64,000 bases of DNA. Origin: Mycobacterium sp. 050128 (GTDB lineage: Bacteria; Actinomycetota; Actinomycetes; Mycobacteriales; Mycobacteriaceae). A program made the translations under genes and the position numbers. Below the pieces are notes generated by a model. It was not told where the DNA came from and made no database searches. It saw only the letters and a list, made by a program, of their open reading frames with translations. Below, piece after piece: positions 26,805 through 35,618 of this stretch (positions are counted from its first letter, which is position 1; every line of letters begins with the position of its first letter). The stretch lies in NCBI RefSeq assembly GCF_036409155.1, contig NZ_JAZGLW010000002.1, positions 124,001 to 188,000 of the forward strand, written 5' to 3'.

Positions 26805-28745
26805 TTACGAACTGCGGCGTCGCACAATAAATTGGGACCAATCGGGCTCGCGCACCGCGGCCCAGTATTCGTTGAGGCGCCACGGGCTGACCGTGTGGAT
26901 CTCGCCGTCGGCGTTCTTGAAGTAGGAGTGTTTGACCGCGGGATGCGACCACACCATCTTCTTGATCTGGGTCTGCGTCCGTTGGTGCCAGTCGGTTGCG
27001 GCTTCGGCCCTGGGTTCCATCGAGTGCACGTCGACGTCGGCCAGTCGTGCGAGGCACTGGTCGATGTAGCGCATCTGCAGTTCGGACTGGAAGATCAGGC
27101 TGCCGCCGTGGGCGAGGTGGGTGCCGGGCCCGTAGATGATGAAGAAGTTGGGGAAATCCGGAACCGTGATGCCCAGGTAGGCATACGGGCGGCTCCCCCA
27201 CATTTCGTGTAAGTCAATTCCGTTGCGGCCGGTCACTTTTAGTGGCCACAACACGTCGGTGTGCCGGAAGCCGGTGGCGTAGACGATGATGTCGACCTCG
27301 TGCTCGACCCCATCCTCGGTGACGACGCCGCGGGGCGTGATCTGCTGGATCGCGGTGCGCACCAGTTCGACGTTGTCGCGCTGCAGGGTCTGCAGCCAGC
27401 TGCCGTTGTCCTGCAGCGTGCGTTTGCCGCAGGCGGGATAGTCGGGCATCACCTTGGCCAACAGCTCTTGGGAGTCCGGGCCGTCGCCGACCTGGCTGGT
27501 GATCCACTGCGAGAACATCATCGCCGCGGCGGCATTGATGTCGCTGACGGCATCGTCGCCCGTGTAGTTCGGGTCGCCTTCGGCGGCGTCGAGGCCCTTG
27601 TCCGAGCCGGGCCACAGGACGAGGAAGCGGTACCACCGTCCGTAGAACGGCAGGTTACTCATCGCCCAGCGCACGCCGTCACCGACTTCGTCGTGGTACA
27701 TCGCGTTGGGGAACATCCACTGGGCGGTCCGCTGGAACACGGTGAGGTGCTCGACGTCCTCGGCGATGGCCGGCGCGATCTGGAAACCGCTGGCGCCGGC
27801 GCCGATCAGGGCGATTCGCTTGCCGCTGACGTCGACCGAATGATCCCAGGCCGCGGAGTGAAAAGACGGCCCCGCAAAGCTTTCGGCGCCAGCGAAATCG
27901 GGGATCTGCGGCCGGTTGAGCTGGCCGACCGCGGTGATCAGGGCACGTACCCGAAGCGTGCTGGTCTGTCCGTCGGCGGCGCGCAGCGTGACGTTCCAGA
28001 TTCCGGCGTCGTCGTCCCATTCGGCACCGAGAACCTCGGTGTTCCAGCGGATGTGCTCGGCCAGGTCGTGCTTCTTCATCACCTTGGTGAAGTAGTGCTG
28101 CAGCTCGTCTTGCTCGGCGAAGAAGTGTGTCCAGTCGTTGTTGGGTTCGAAGCTATAGCAATAGAAATGGTTGGCCACATCCACCCGGGCTCCGGGATAG
28201 CTGTTCTCCCACCACGTCCCGCCGGGCCCGGCGTTCTTCTCCACGATCGTGAATCCGATATTGGCTTGCCGAAGGCGGACGCCGGCCAGCAGCCCTGATT
28301 CCCCGCATCCGACGACGAGGACCGGGAGTTCGGCGGCTCGCTCGGCCGGTATTGCCGCCGGGCGGCGTGGGTCGGCGCCCTCAAGGTCCAGTTCCTCGGC
28401 GACCAGGGACTGGTAGTCGTCGGGAACATGTTCGCAGGCGGCCCAGTCCATCATTTCCCGGATGAGTTCCGGGCTCAGTGGCTCCGGCTCGGGGCAGCCG
28501 CGGTCGCGATATTCGGTGATCACGGTCAGCGCCTCGGCGCGGGCACGGGCCTTGTCCTCCTCCGACATGAACCCCTGCACCTCGTTGAGGAAGATGCCCA
28601 TCTGCTTGTAGTCGCGAATGAAGCGAGGGTCGCCGGTGATGTGGACGAGCGACAACAGCAGCGTGGGAATGCTGACGTCTCGCAAGGCCGCCGCGATGTC
28701 CGGCGTTGAGGTGGTGAAAGGGCGGCCGGAGTAGGGGCTTCGCAT
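26805..28745 (-). CDS. Baeyer-Villiger-type flavin monooxygenase
   Basis: A 646-aa FAD/NADPH monooxygenase. The FAD Rossmann motif is GCGESG at 146-151. The Baeyer-Villiger fingerprint FxGxxxHxxxW[D/P] reads FAGPSFHSAAWD at 290-301, and the NADPH motif GAGASG is near 317. An extra N-terminal helical region of about 135 residues is characteristic of the longer bacterial ketone monooxygenases. It inserts oxygen next to a carbonyl; the substrate is unknown. Upstream 28778-28802 is an inverted repeat. Confidence 0.9.
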   Translation of the reverse strand: MRSPYSGRPFTTSTPDIAAALRDVSIPTLLLSLVHITGDPRFIRDYKQMGIFLNEVQGFMSEEDKARARAEALTVITEYRDRGCPEPEPLSPELIREMMDWAACEHVPDDYQSLVAEELDLEGADPRRPAAIPAERAAELPVLVVGCGESGLLAGVRLRQANIGFTIVEKNAGPGGTWWENSYPGARVDVANHFYCYSFEPNNDWTHFFAEQDELQHYFTKVMKKHDLAEHIRWNTEVLGAEWDDDAGIWNVTLRAADGQTSTLRVRALITAVGQLNRPQIPDFAGAESFAGPSFHSAAWDHSVDVSGKRIALIGAGASGFQIAPAIAEDVEHLTVFQRTAQWMFPNAMYHDEVGDGVRWAMSNLPFYGRWYRFLVLWPGSDKGLDAAEGDPNYTGDDAVSDINAAAAMMFSQWITSQVGDGPDSQELLAKVMPDYPACGKRTLQDNGSWLQTLQRDNVELVRTAIQQITPRGVVTEDGVEHEVDIIVYATGFRHTDVLWPLKVTGRNGIDLHEMWGSRPYAYLGITVPDFPNFFIIYGPGTHLAHGGSLIFQSELQMRYIDQCLARLADVDVHSMEPRAEAATDWHQRTQTQIKKMVWSHPAVKHSYFKNADGEIHTVSPWRLNEYWAAVREPDWSQFIVRRRSS

Positions 28746-28777
28746 CGAGCCATTCCTTTCGTGGACGGGGGGACGCT

Positions 28778-28802
28778 ATTACGCTACTCAGCGTTTCGTA
28801 AT
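28778..28802. promoter_or_regulatory. Inverted repeat in monooxygenase promoter
   Basis: Outer arms ATTACG and CGTAAT are 13 bases apart, with an inner ACGCT/AGCGT pair. It is centred about 45 bases upstream of the monooxygenase start in the divergent region with pstS. TACGCTAC recurs a little to the right. Operator-like; no regulator gene is adjacent. Confidence 0.4.
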
Positions 28803-28978
28803 TGGCAGCACTACGCTACCCGCAGGCGACGGAGCGGATCAAGGGTCGTCACTTCCTCGACGTCGGATGGCAAATTTTGGCAGGTGTGAACCTTGTTAAT
28901 ATCTGCTTCGTGACTGCCAGAGATGGCTGGTTAGTGCGCCGCGGACAGCGCGGCGGCGCTCCCGTTTCGTCGCGACAG

Positions 28979-30100
28979 ATGGGAACGGAATTGAAGCGCA
29001 ACCGATTTGGCACCGCGCTCAGTGTTGCGGTCACCGGTGCACTGCTCTTATCAGGATGCGGCGGCGACAACAATGCCGCGGGGAATTCGACAACGCCGAC
29101 CTCGCCGGTGAAGGTGAATTGCGGTGGGAAGGCGAAGCTGAAAGCGAGCGGATCGACGGCGCAGGCCAACGCAATGACCCGGTTCATCAAGGCGTTCGAA
29201 CAAGCGTGCCCCGGTCAGACCCTGGACTACACCGCGAATGGCTCGGGTGCCGGGATCAGTGAATTCACAGGCAACCAAACCGATTTCGGCGGCTCGGACT
29301 CACCGCTGGCTGGCAGTGAGTACGCGGCGGCCCAGGAGCGTTGCGGCTCACCGGCGTGGGACCTGCCGGTGGTATTCGGGCCGATCGCGATCACCTACAA
29401 CGTCAAGGGCTTGAATTCGCTGAATCTCGATGCTCAGACGGCGGCGAAGATCTTCAAGGGAACCATCACCACGTGGAACGATCCCGCGATCCAGGCACTC
29501 AACAAGGGCGTGACGCTGCCGGCCGAACCGATTCGCGTCGTGTTCCGCAGTGACATGTCCGGGACCACGGACAACTTCCAGAAATACCTCGACGCCGCGT
29601 CCGGGGGCGTGTGGGGAAAGGGTGCCGGGAAGGCGTTCAACGGCGGTGCCGGCGAGGGCGCCAAAGGCAACGACGGCACCTCGTCGGCGGTCAAGGCCAC
29701 CGAAGGGGCGATCACCTACAACGAGTGGTCGTTCGCCGAGGCGAAGAATCTGAACATGGCGAAGATCGTCACCCCGGCCGGTCCGGATCCGGTATCGATC
29801 AGCGCCGACTCGGTGAGTAAGACGATCTCGGGCGCCGCCGTCATCGGCCGGGACAATGACATGGTGCTCGACACCGTGTCGTTCTATAACCCCACGCAGT
29901 CCGGCGCCTACCCGATTGTGATGGCGACCTATGAGATCGTCTGCTCGAAGTACGCGGACCCGCAGGTTGGCACGGCGGTGCGCGCATTCTTGGAGAGCGC
30001 GCTCGGTGCCGGCCAGGAAGGCCTGGCGGACAACGGATACATACCGATTCCCACCGCATGGAAATCGTGGTTGTTGGCTTCGGTCAATGCGGTCGCGTGA
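28979..30100 (+). CDS. pstS: Phosphate ABC transporter substrate-binding lipoprotein (PstS3-type)
   Basis: A 373-aa periplasmic phosphate-binding lipoprotein. The lipobox LLLSGC places the lipidated Cys at residue 27. Phosphate-site motifs [23 protein letters not shown] and [11 protein letters not shown] are intact. It closely resembles M. tuberculosis PstS3 as I recall it. No pstC, pstA or pstB lies nearby, so it would have to work with a permease encoded elsewhere. ATG 28979 is chosen because the signal peptide starts there. Confidence 0.92.
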   Translation: MGTELKRNRFGTALSVAVTGALLLSGCGGDNNAAGNSTTPTSPVKVNCGGKAKLKASGSTAQANAMTRFIKAFEQACPGQTLDYTANGSGAGISEFTGNQTDFGGSDSPLAGSEYAAAQERCGSPAWDLPVVFGPIAITYNVKGLNSLNLDAQTAAKIFKGTITTWNDPAIQALNKGVTLPAEPIRVVFRSDMSGTTDNFQKYLDAASGGVWGKGAGKAFNGGAGEGAKGNDGTSSAVKATEGAITYNEWSFAEAKNLNMAKIVTPAGPDPVSISADSVSKTISGAAVIGRDNDMVLDTVSFYNPTQSGAYPIVMATYEIVCSKYADPQVGTAVRAFLESALGAGQEGLADNGYIPIPTAWKSWLLASVNAVA

Positions 30101-30274
30101 CGCTGTAGTGCAACCTGTTCCAATCGGCGGATGGCCGGCAGATTCGCCGGACCGAGGTCTGTGACTATTCGGCCTGCTGCGAAACAATAAAACGACTTGT
30201 CGCCGGTGCGCGGTCGCGCGGCCGACGGTGTTGGTCGACGCGCCCGCCTTGGCGCGAACCGGAGGTGGATGAGC

Positions 30275-30739
30275 ATGACCGCATTGCTCACCGCCTGCAG
30301 CGGCTTCCTCTTCGCCGTTTTATGGATGGATCTGATGTTCGACGTCCAGGTTCTGTTACATCGATCGGCCGGCGAGGAATTGCCCGAGCCGGTGCTCGCT
30401 TCCATCGCGGGGTATTACCACCGCGCGACCACCACGTCGCGCCCGATGAGCCGGCTGATCGCGGTGGTGATGTTGATTTTGTTGGGCGCGTTCGGATTTC
30501 AGGCAACCTTGGGGCGCGATCCCGCTTGGGTACTGGTGCTGTCGGCCGGGCTTGCCGGCATCCCGATCATGCTGGCGATGACGCAGACGGTTCCCGACGC
30601 GATCCGGCTGGGGCAGCGCACCGACAGCGCGGCCGAGCAAAGCCGCCTGGCGCGGTCGGTCTGCCGCGATCACCTGGTCTGCGTCGGGTGCATGCTTGCG
30701 TTCCTGCTCCTGTGGGTGGCCCGGGCCCTGGTGATCTGA
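30275..30739 (+). CDS. Small membrane protein, function unknown
   Basis: A 154-aa protein with about four hydrophobic segments: TACSGFLFAVLWMDLMF at the N-terminus, LIAVVMLILLGAFGF, WVLVLSAGLAGIPIMLAM and CVGCMLAFLLLWVARALVI at the C-terminus. No motif is recognised. ATG 30275 has GGAGG nine bases upstream; ATG 30269 is too close to that site. Stands alone between pstS and a KstR-type site. Confidence 0.7.
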   Translation: MTALLTACSGFLFAVLWMDLMFDVQVLLHRSAGEELPEPVLASIAGYYHRATTTSRPMSRLIAVVMLILLGAFGFQATLGRDPAWVLVLSAGLAGIPIMLAMTQTVPDAIRLGQRTDSAAEQSRLARSVCRDHLVCVGCMLAFLLLWVARALVI

Positions 30740-30816
30740 CGCCTGGGGGCGACGCGTCGTAGTTGCGGTGTGCTAGTCAGGGGCCCCTGGCCACGTCATG
30801 GGCGCGCGTACTAAAC

Positions 30817-30830
30817 TAGAACACGTTCCA
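30817..30830. promoter_or_regulatory. KstR-type operator
   Basis: TAGAACACGTTCCA fits the cholesterol-regulator consensus TNNAACNNGTTNNA at every fixed position and is nearly palindromic. It lies 27 bases upstream of the nitronate monooxygenase start. KstR represses sterol catabolism genes in mycobacteria. Confidence 0.75.
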
Positions 30831-30856
30831 ATTCGGCCAGCATCCCAGGAGTTGTA

Positions 30857-31987
30857 ATGCACACCCCTATTTGCGACGAACTCGGCATCGAGTTCCCGAT
30901 CTTCGCCTTCACGCACTGTCGCGATGTCGTGGTGGCGGTCAGCAAGGCCGGGGGGTTCGGCGTGCTCGGAGCGGTGGGCTTCACGCCCGAGCAGCTCGAG
31001 ATCGAGCTCAACTGGATTGACGAGAACATCGGCGACCATCCATACGGCGTCGACATCGTGATCCCGAACAAGTACGAGGGCATGGACTCGGGCCAGTCCG
31101 CAGAAGAACTCGCCGAGACGCTGCGCAAGATGGTTCCGCAGGAGCACCTGGACTTCGGCAAGAAGATCCTCGCCGACCACGGCGTGCCGATCGAGGACAG
31201 CGACGGCGACACCCTGCAGCTGCTCGGGTGGACCGAGGCAACGGCCACGCCGCAGGTCGAGGTGGCGCTCAAGCACCCGAAGGTGAAGATGATCGCCAAC
31301 GCGCTGGGCACCCCGCCGGCGGACATGATCAAGCACATTCACGAGGCCGGACTCAAGGTGGCCGCGCTGTGCGGCTCCCCCTCGCAGGCGCGCAAGCACG
31401 CCGATGCCGGCGTCGACATCATCATCGCCCAGGGCGGCGAGGCCGGCGGGCACTGCGGCGAGGTCGGCTCGATCGTGCTGTGGCCGCAGGTTGTCAAGGA
31501 GGTGGCCCCGGTCCCCGTTCTCGGCGCCGGCGGCATCGGCAGCGGCCAGCAGATCGCCGCGGCGTTGGCGCTGGGCTGCCAGGGCGCGTGGACCGGCTCG
31601 CAGTGGCTGATGGTCGAGGAATCCTCGAACACGCCGGTGCAGCAGGCGGCCTACGTCAAGGCCGGCAGCCGCGACACCGTGCGCAGCCGGTCGTTCACCG
31701 GCAAGCCGGCCCGGATGCTGCGCAACGACTGGACCGAGGCGTGGGAGAAGCCGGACAACCCGAAGCCCCTCGGAATGCCGCTGCAGTACATGGTTTCCGG
31801 CATGGCCGTGCGCGCCACGAACCGCTACCCCAACGAGTCCGTCGACGTGGCGTTCAACCCGGTCGGTCAGGTCGTCGGGCAGTTCAGCAAGGTGGAGAAG
31901 ACCTCGACCGTGATCGAGCGCTGGGTGCAGGAGTACCTGGAAGCGACCAACAAGCTCGACGAGCTCAATGAGGCGGCCAGCGTCTGA
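30857..31987 (+). CDS. Nitronate monooxygenase-family enzyme (Rv1894c-like)
   Basis: A 376-aa FMN TIM-barrel protein. FPIFAFTHCRDVVVAVSKAGG is the N-terminal strand, IIAQGGEAGGHCGEVG binds FMN phosphate, and VLGAGGIGSGQQIAAALALG is the second phosphate loop. Longer than the NMO at 10260 and only distantly similar. Syntenic with Rv1894c. The KstR-type site directly upstream suggests a role in sterol or propionate-type lipid catabolism rather than nitroalkane defence. Confidence 0.9.
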   Translation: MHTPICDELGIEFPIFAFTHCRDVVVAVSKAGGFGVLGAVGFTPEQLEIELNWIDENIGDHPYGVDIVIPNKYEGMDSGQSAEELAETLRKMVPQEHLDFGKKILADHGVPIEDSDGDTLQLLGWTEATATPQVEVALKHPKVKMIANALGTPPADMIKHIHEAGLKVAALCGSPSQARKHADAGVDIIIAQGGEAGGHCGEVGSIVLWPQVVKEVAPVPVLGAGGIGSGQQIAAALALGCQGAWTGSQWLMVEESSNTPVQQAAYVKAGSRDTVRSRSFTGKPARMLRNDWTEAWEKPDNPKPLGMPLQYMVSGMAVRATNRYPNESVDVAFNPVGQVVGQFSKVEKTSTVIERWVQEYLEATNKLDELNEAASV

Positions 31988-31993
31988 TCGAGG

Positions 31994-32227
31994 CTAGTCC
32001 TCGTCGACCTCGTCTACGTCGTACTTGCCGCCGGTAAAGACTTCCTTGGTTCGTTCCACCGCGTGAGTCGCGATGTCGATCGAGTTCTCGACGATGCCGC
32101 TGACCCCACCCTTGAGGTCGCCGCGGATGATGTCGCCGGCGTTTTCGACGATGTCCGAAGCCTTTTCGACGGCATTGGTCGCGATGTCCTTGACCGCGTC
32201 CACGGCGTCTCTGGGGTTGACCGCCAC
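31994..32227 (-). CDS. Small amphipathic-helix protein (Rv1893-like)
   Basis: A 77-aa protein with no signal peptide. It is almost entirely helical and contains repeated segments such as ASDIVENAGDII and GIVENSIDIATHAVE with an 11-residue-like amphipathic rhythm, then an acidic tail DVDEVDED. The pattern resembles LEA or apolipoprotein-like lipid-surface proteins. Function unknown. Syntenic with Rv1893. Confidence 0.75.
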   Translation of the reverse strand: MAVNPRDAVDAVKDIATNAVEKASDIVENAGDIIRGDLKGGVSGIVENSIDIATHAVERTKEVFTGGKYDVDEVDED

Positions 32228-32282
32228 CGGAATCTCCTATCGTTGCGGGACTTGGAAAGAACTTCGGTACGACTTTAGAGGG

Positions 32283-32582
32283 TCAGTAATTGACCAGCGA
32301 GCGCCAATAGTCCTCGGGGATCTCGGCGCCGGAGCGCAGGATTCGCGCCAGCCCGACGGCCATCGCGATCCCGAGCAGACCCAGCCATAGCCCCGCCAAC
32401 CCGATCACCGCCCAGAGCGCGGCGGTGACGGCGGGCCACGGCGACAAGACCGCGAGCACCGGAGCGAAGAAGAAGCCCGTCCCGATGTACCAGGCCGAGC
32501 CGGCCCGGTCGGACGCCAGCACGAAACGCAGCCACCGGGGTATCGGACTGTGCGCCGGCCGACGTTCGCGCATGATCGTCAT
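32283..32582 (-). CDS. Small membrane protein (Rv1892-like)
   Basis: A 99-aa protein with two hydrophobic helices, around AGSAWYIGTGFFFAPVLAVL and AALWAVIGLAGLWLGLLGIAMAVGLA, and a basic N-terminus (RERRPAHSPIPRWLR). No catalytic motif. ATG 32582 overlaps the stop of the preceding exported-protein gene (ATGA), so the two are translationally coupled and may form a secreted/membrane pair. Another Met at 32573 is possible. Confidence 0.7.
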   Translation of the reverse strand: MTIMRERRPAHSPIPRWLRFVLASDRAGSAWYIGTGFFFAPVLAVLSPWPAVTAALWAVIGLAGLWLGLLGIAMAVGLARILRSGAEIPEDYWRSLVNY

Positions 32583-32977
32583 CCCGAAGGCGGGAAGAAC
32601 CCCGCGCCGGTAAACCATCCCTCTTGCCACCCTTGCGCGCCCAGGCAGAGCATCGGCAGTCCGCGGTCCGACTGCGCCGCGGTCTGCGGACCCGGGCACT
32701 TGGCGCCGGCCTGCTGTACTCCGTACAGCGGGTACGAGATCACCCAGTAGCCGGTGGTCGCCGGCGGGAACTGGTTAGGCGGCGGGAAGTGACAGGCCTC
32801 GGCCTGGCCGCTGGGGCCGCGTCCGAAAATGAAGCGTTCGTAGTTGTCGCACGGTGCACCCAGCGAGGCCTGATAGTTCATGTTTGGGACGTCGCCCTCG
32901 TAACCGGCTGCCGCCCCCGGCGCCACGCTGATGGCCCCACCCGTGATCGCAGCGACGGCGAGTACCTCGCGAATCAT
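32579..32977 (-). CDS. Small exported protein (Rv1891-like)
   Basis: A 132-aa secreted protein. Signal peptide MIREVLAVAAITGGAISVA is cleaved near AAAGYEG. The mature part is rich in Tyr, Pro and Gly with four cysteines (APCDNYERF, EACHFPPP, AKCPGP, PMLCLGAQ), suggesting two disulfides. A strong GGGTGGGAGG ribosome site precedes the ATG. Coupled to the downstream membrane protein. Function unknown; corresponds to Rv1891. Confidence 0.75.
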   Translation of the reverse strand: MIREVLAVAAITGGAISVAPGAAAGYEGDVPNMNYQASLGAPCDNYERFIFGRGPSGQAEACHFPPPNQFPPATTGYWVISYPLYGVQQAGAKCPGPQTAAQSDRGLPMLCLGAQGWQEGWFTGAGFFPPSG

Positions 32978-33278
32978 GCGCCTCCCACCCTTCCGTTACC
33001 GTCACCTGCCCCTCGGTGCGCCGGTGACCTGGACAAAAGCATATCGATTGTGTCGCGGGCCACAAGGCCCGGCCGACCGGCCGCCGGCTGCGCACCCGCC
33101 GCCCGGCGTCGCGGCCGGGCCGTCCGGCGCCGGGACGGCGTCGTCACCACTCATCGCCGCTGAACATGTTGCAATTTGGTCGGTCGATGTTGTGTCAATC
33201 CTTCCCAACGGTGGTGTTGCAGTGGTTTATTTGGCACAAGACATACGACTAGAAGACTTCGTATCGAGGAGTGGGGCC
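32978..33278. promoter_or_regulatory. Divergent promoter region with KstR-like half match
   Basis: Three hundred bases between the exported-protein gene and the P450. At 33160-33173 CTGAACATGTTGCA matches the KstR consensus TNNAACNNGTTNNA at all fixed positions but the first. It lies 106 bases upstream of the P450 start. No gene is seen. Confidence 0.4.
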
Positions 33279-34565
33279 TTGTCAACTACTGAGACGACCA
33301 CCGGGCCGATCCCGAATCTGCCTCCGGGCTTCGATTTCACCGATCCGGACATCCACGCCGAGCGATTGCCGGTGGAGGAATTGGCCGAGCTGCGACGCAC
33401 CGCGCCGATCTGGTGGAACGAACAGCCCGACGGTTGCGGCGGGTTCGACGACGGCGGCTTCTGGGTGGTCTCCAAACACAAGGACGTCAAAGAGATTTCG
33501 CTGCGCAGCGACGTGTTCTCCAGCCTGGAGAACACCGCCTTGCCCCGCTACCGCGAGGGCACGGTCCGCGAGCAGCGCGAGACGGGCAAGTACGTGTTGC
33601 TCAACATGGACGCCCCGCAGCACACCCACCTGCGCAAAATCATCTCCCGGGGCTTCACGCCCCGTGCCGTCGAGCGGCTGCGCGAGGACCTGAACGTGCG
33701 CGCCCGGCAGATCGTCGAGACCGCGGCCGCCGAAGGCTCCGGCGATTTTGTCGAGCAGGTGTCATGTGAGCTTCCGCTGCAGGCCATCGCGGGGCTGATG
33801 GGTGTGCCCCAGGAGGAACGCATGAAGCTGTTCCACTGGTCCAACCAGATGGTCGGCGACCAGGACCCCGAATTCGCCCGCAACGACGCGATGGGCGCCT
33901 CGGTCGAACTGATTACCTACGCGATGCAGATGGCCGCGGACCGGGCGCAAAACCCCGGCGAAGACATCGTCACCAAGCTGATCCAGGCCGACGTCGACGG
34001 CCACAAGCTCTCCGACGACGAGTTCGGTTTCTTCGTCATCCTGCTGGCGGTGGCCGGCAACGAGACGACCAGGAACTCCATCACCCAGGGCATGATGGCC
34101 TTCACCGATTTCCCCGATCAGTGGGAGCTGTACAAGCGGGAACGCCCGGCCACCACGGCCGACGAGATCGTCCGGTGGGCCACCCCGGTCACGTCGTTTC
34201 AGCGCACCGCGCTGGAGGACTACGAGCTGTCCGGAGTGCAGATCAAGAAGGGCCAACGGGTGGTAATGGTCTACCGCTCGGCCAATTTCGACGAGGACGT
34301 CTTCGAGGACCCGTTCACGTTCAACATCCTGCGCAATCCGAACCCGCACGTGGGATTCGGCGGGACCGGCGCGCACTACTGCATCGGCGCGAACCTGGCG
34401 CGCATGACCATCGACCTGATGTTCAACGCGATCGCCGACGCCATGCCCGACATCAAATCCGCCGGTAAGCCGGAGCGGTTGCGATCGGGCTGGCTCAACG
34501 GCATCAAGCACTGGCAGGTCGACTACCATACCAACGGGTCCGGGCAGTGCCCTGTCGCCCATTGA
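33279..34565 (+). CDS. CYP125-family cytochrome P450 (sterol C26/27 hydroxylase)
   Basis: A 428-aa P450 close to CYP125A1 (Rv3545c) throughout: NLPPGFDFTDPDIHAERLPV, GDFVEQVSCELPLQAIAGL, AGNETTRNSITQGMMAF (I-helix acid-alcohol pair), the EIVR motif, and the heme loop FGGTGAHYCIGANLAR. CYP125 oxidises the sterol side chain to the C26/27 alcohol and acid, the entry to cholesterol side-chain degradation. This is probably a second paralogue of the kind seen in some nontuberculous species. TTG start at 33279 has a GAGGAG site seven bases upstream. A zinc dehydrogenase follows 26 bases later. Confidence 0.9.
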   Translation: MSTTETTTGPIPNLPPGFDFTDPDIHAERLPVEELAELRRTAPIWWNEQPDGCGGFDDGGFWVVSKHKDVKEISLRSDVFSSLENTALPRYREGTVREQRETGKYVLLNMDAPQHTHLRKIISRGFTPRAVERLREDLNVRARQIVETAAAEGSGDFVEQVSCELPLQAIAGLMGVPQEERMKLFHWSNQMVGDQDPEFARNDAMGASVELITYAMQMAADRAQNPGEDIVTKLIQADVDGHKLSDDEFGFFVILLAVAGNETTRNSITQGMMAFTDFPDQWELYKRERPATTADEIVRWATPVTSFQRTALEDYELSGVQIKKGQRVVMVYRSANFDEDVFEDPFTFNILRNPNPHVGFGGTGAHYCIGANLARMTIDLMFNAIADAMPDIKSAGKPERLRSGWLNGIKHWQVDYHTNGSGQCPVAH

Positions 34566-34591
34566 CACACTGATCTGACCGGGGGTAGTCC

Positions 34592-35605
34592 TTGCCGACA
34601 CATCAAGCCGTCCAAATGCGGTCTCCTGGCGGGTCGTTGGAACTGGCAGAGGTTCAGACGAAACCACCCGGCCGTGACGAGGTACGGCTGACGGTCACGG
34701 CTTGTGGCGTGTGCGGCACCGACCGTGCGTTCGCCAACGGCGGCTTCCCGAACATGACCTGGCCGCTCACCCTTGGGCACGAAATCGCCGGAACCATAGC
34801 CGAACTCGGTGAGGGCGTGGAGGGTTTCGCGGTCGGTGATCGTGTCGCCGTCGGCTGGTTCGGCGGAAACTGCAACCGTTGCGATGCCTGCCGCAGAGGG
34901 ATCCTCATTCACTGCGCGAACATGAAAGTTCCGAGCTGGCAGTACCCCGGCGGCTACGCGCAGTCGGTGACGGTGCCCGCCAATGCGTTGGCCCGGATAC
35001 CGGCCGAGCTGTCGGATGTGGAAGCGGCCCCGATGGGCTGCGCGGGTGTCACGACGTACAACGCATTGCGTCACACCAAGGCTTTGCCCGGTGACCGGGT
35101 CGCGATTCTCGGCGTCGGCGGACTCGGGCATCTCGGGGTGCAGTTCTCCCGGGCGATGGGCTTCGAGACCATTGCGATTGCCCGGGGCAGTGCCAAGGAA
35201 TCCGATGCCCGGAAATTGGGCGCCCATCACTACATCGATTCCACCAGCGGTGACGTCGCGGAAGCGTTACAGGCGCTGGGCGGCGCGACGGTCGTGCTGG
35301 CCACCGCCTCGAACTCCGCGGCCATGGCCGACACCGTCGGCGGGTTGCTGCCCAGGGGCGAATTGATCACCATCGGCGTCACCACGGATCCGCTGCCGAT
35401 CAGTCCGGTACAGCTGATCACGCCGGGTGTGAGCATCGTCGGGCATCCGTCCGGCACCTCGAAAGACATCGAAGACACCATGCATTTCGCGGTGCTGTCG
35501 GGGGTGCGGGCGTGGATCGAGGAGTTGCCGCTGGCGCAGGCCGCCGACGGCTACGCGGCGATTGAGCAAGGGCGAGCGCACTACCGCACCGTTTTGACCA
35601 TGTGA
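34592..35605 (+). CDS. Zinc-dependent alcohol dehydrogenase
   Basis: A 337-aa medium-chain dehydrogenase. Catalytic zinc: TACGVCGTDRAFA and LGHEIAG. Structural lobe: GGNCNRCDACRRGILIHC. Cofactor: ILGVGGLGHLGVQF. It lies 26 bases after the CYP125-type gene in the same direction. The likely job is oxidising the side-chain alcohol made by the P450 to aldehyde; this is inference from pairing. Start TTG 34592 after GGGGGTAG; ATG 34616 is an alternative. Confidence 0.88.
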   Translation: MPTHQAVQMRSPGGSLELAEVQTKPPGRDEVRLTVTACGVCGTDRAFANGGFPNMTWPLTLGHEIAGTIAELGEGVEGFAVGDRVAVGWFGGNCNRCDACRRGILIHCANMKVPSWQYPGGYAQSVTVPANALARIPAELSDVEAAPMGCAGVTTYNALRHTKALPGDRVAILGVGGLGHLGVQFSRAMGFETIAIARGSAKESDARKLGAHHYIDSTSGDVAEALQALGGATVVLATASNSAAMADTVGGLLPRGELITIGVTTDPLPISPVQLITPGVSIVGHPSGTSKDIEDTMHFAVLSGVRAWIEELPLAQAADGYAAIEQGRAHYRTVLTM

Positions 35606-35618
35606 ATACAGTCGGGAT

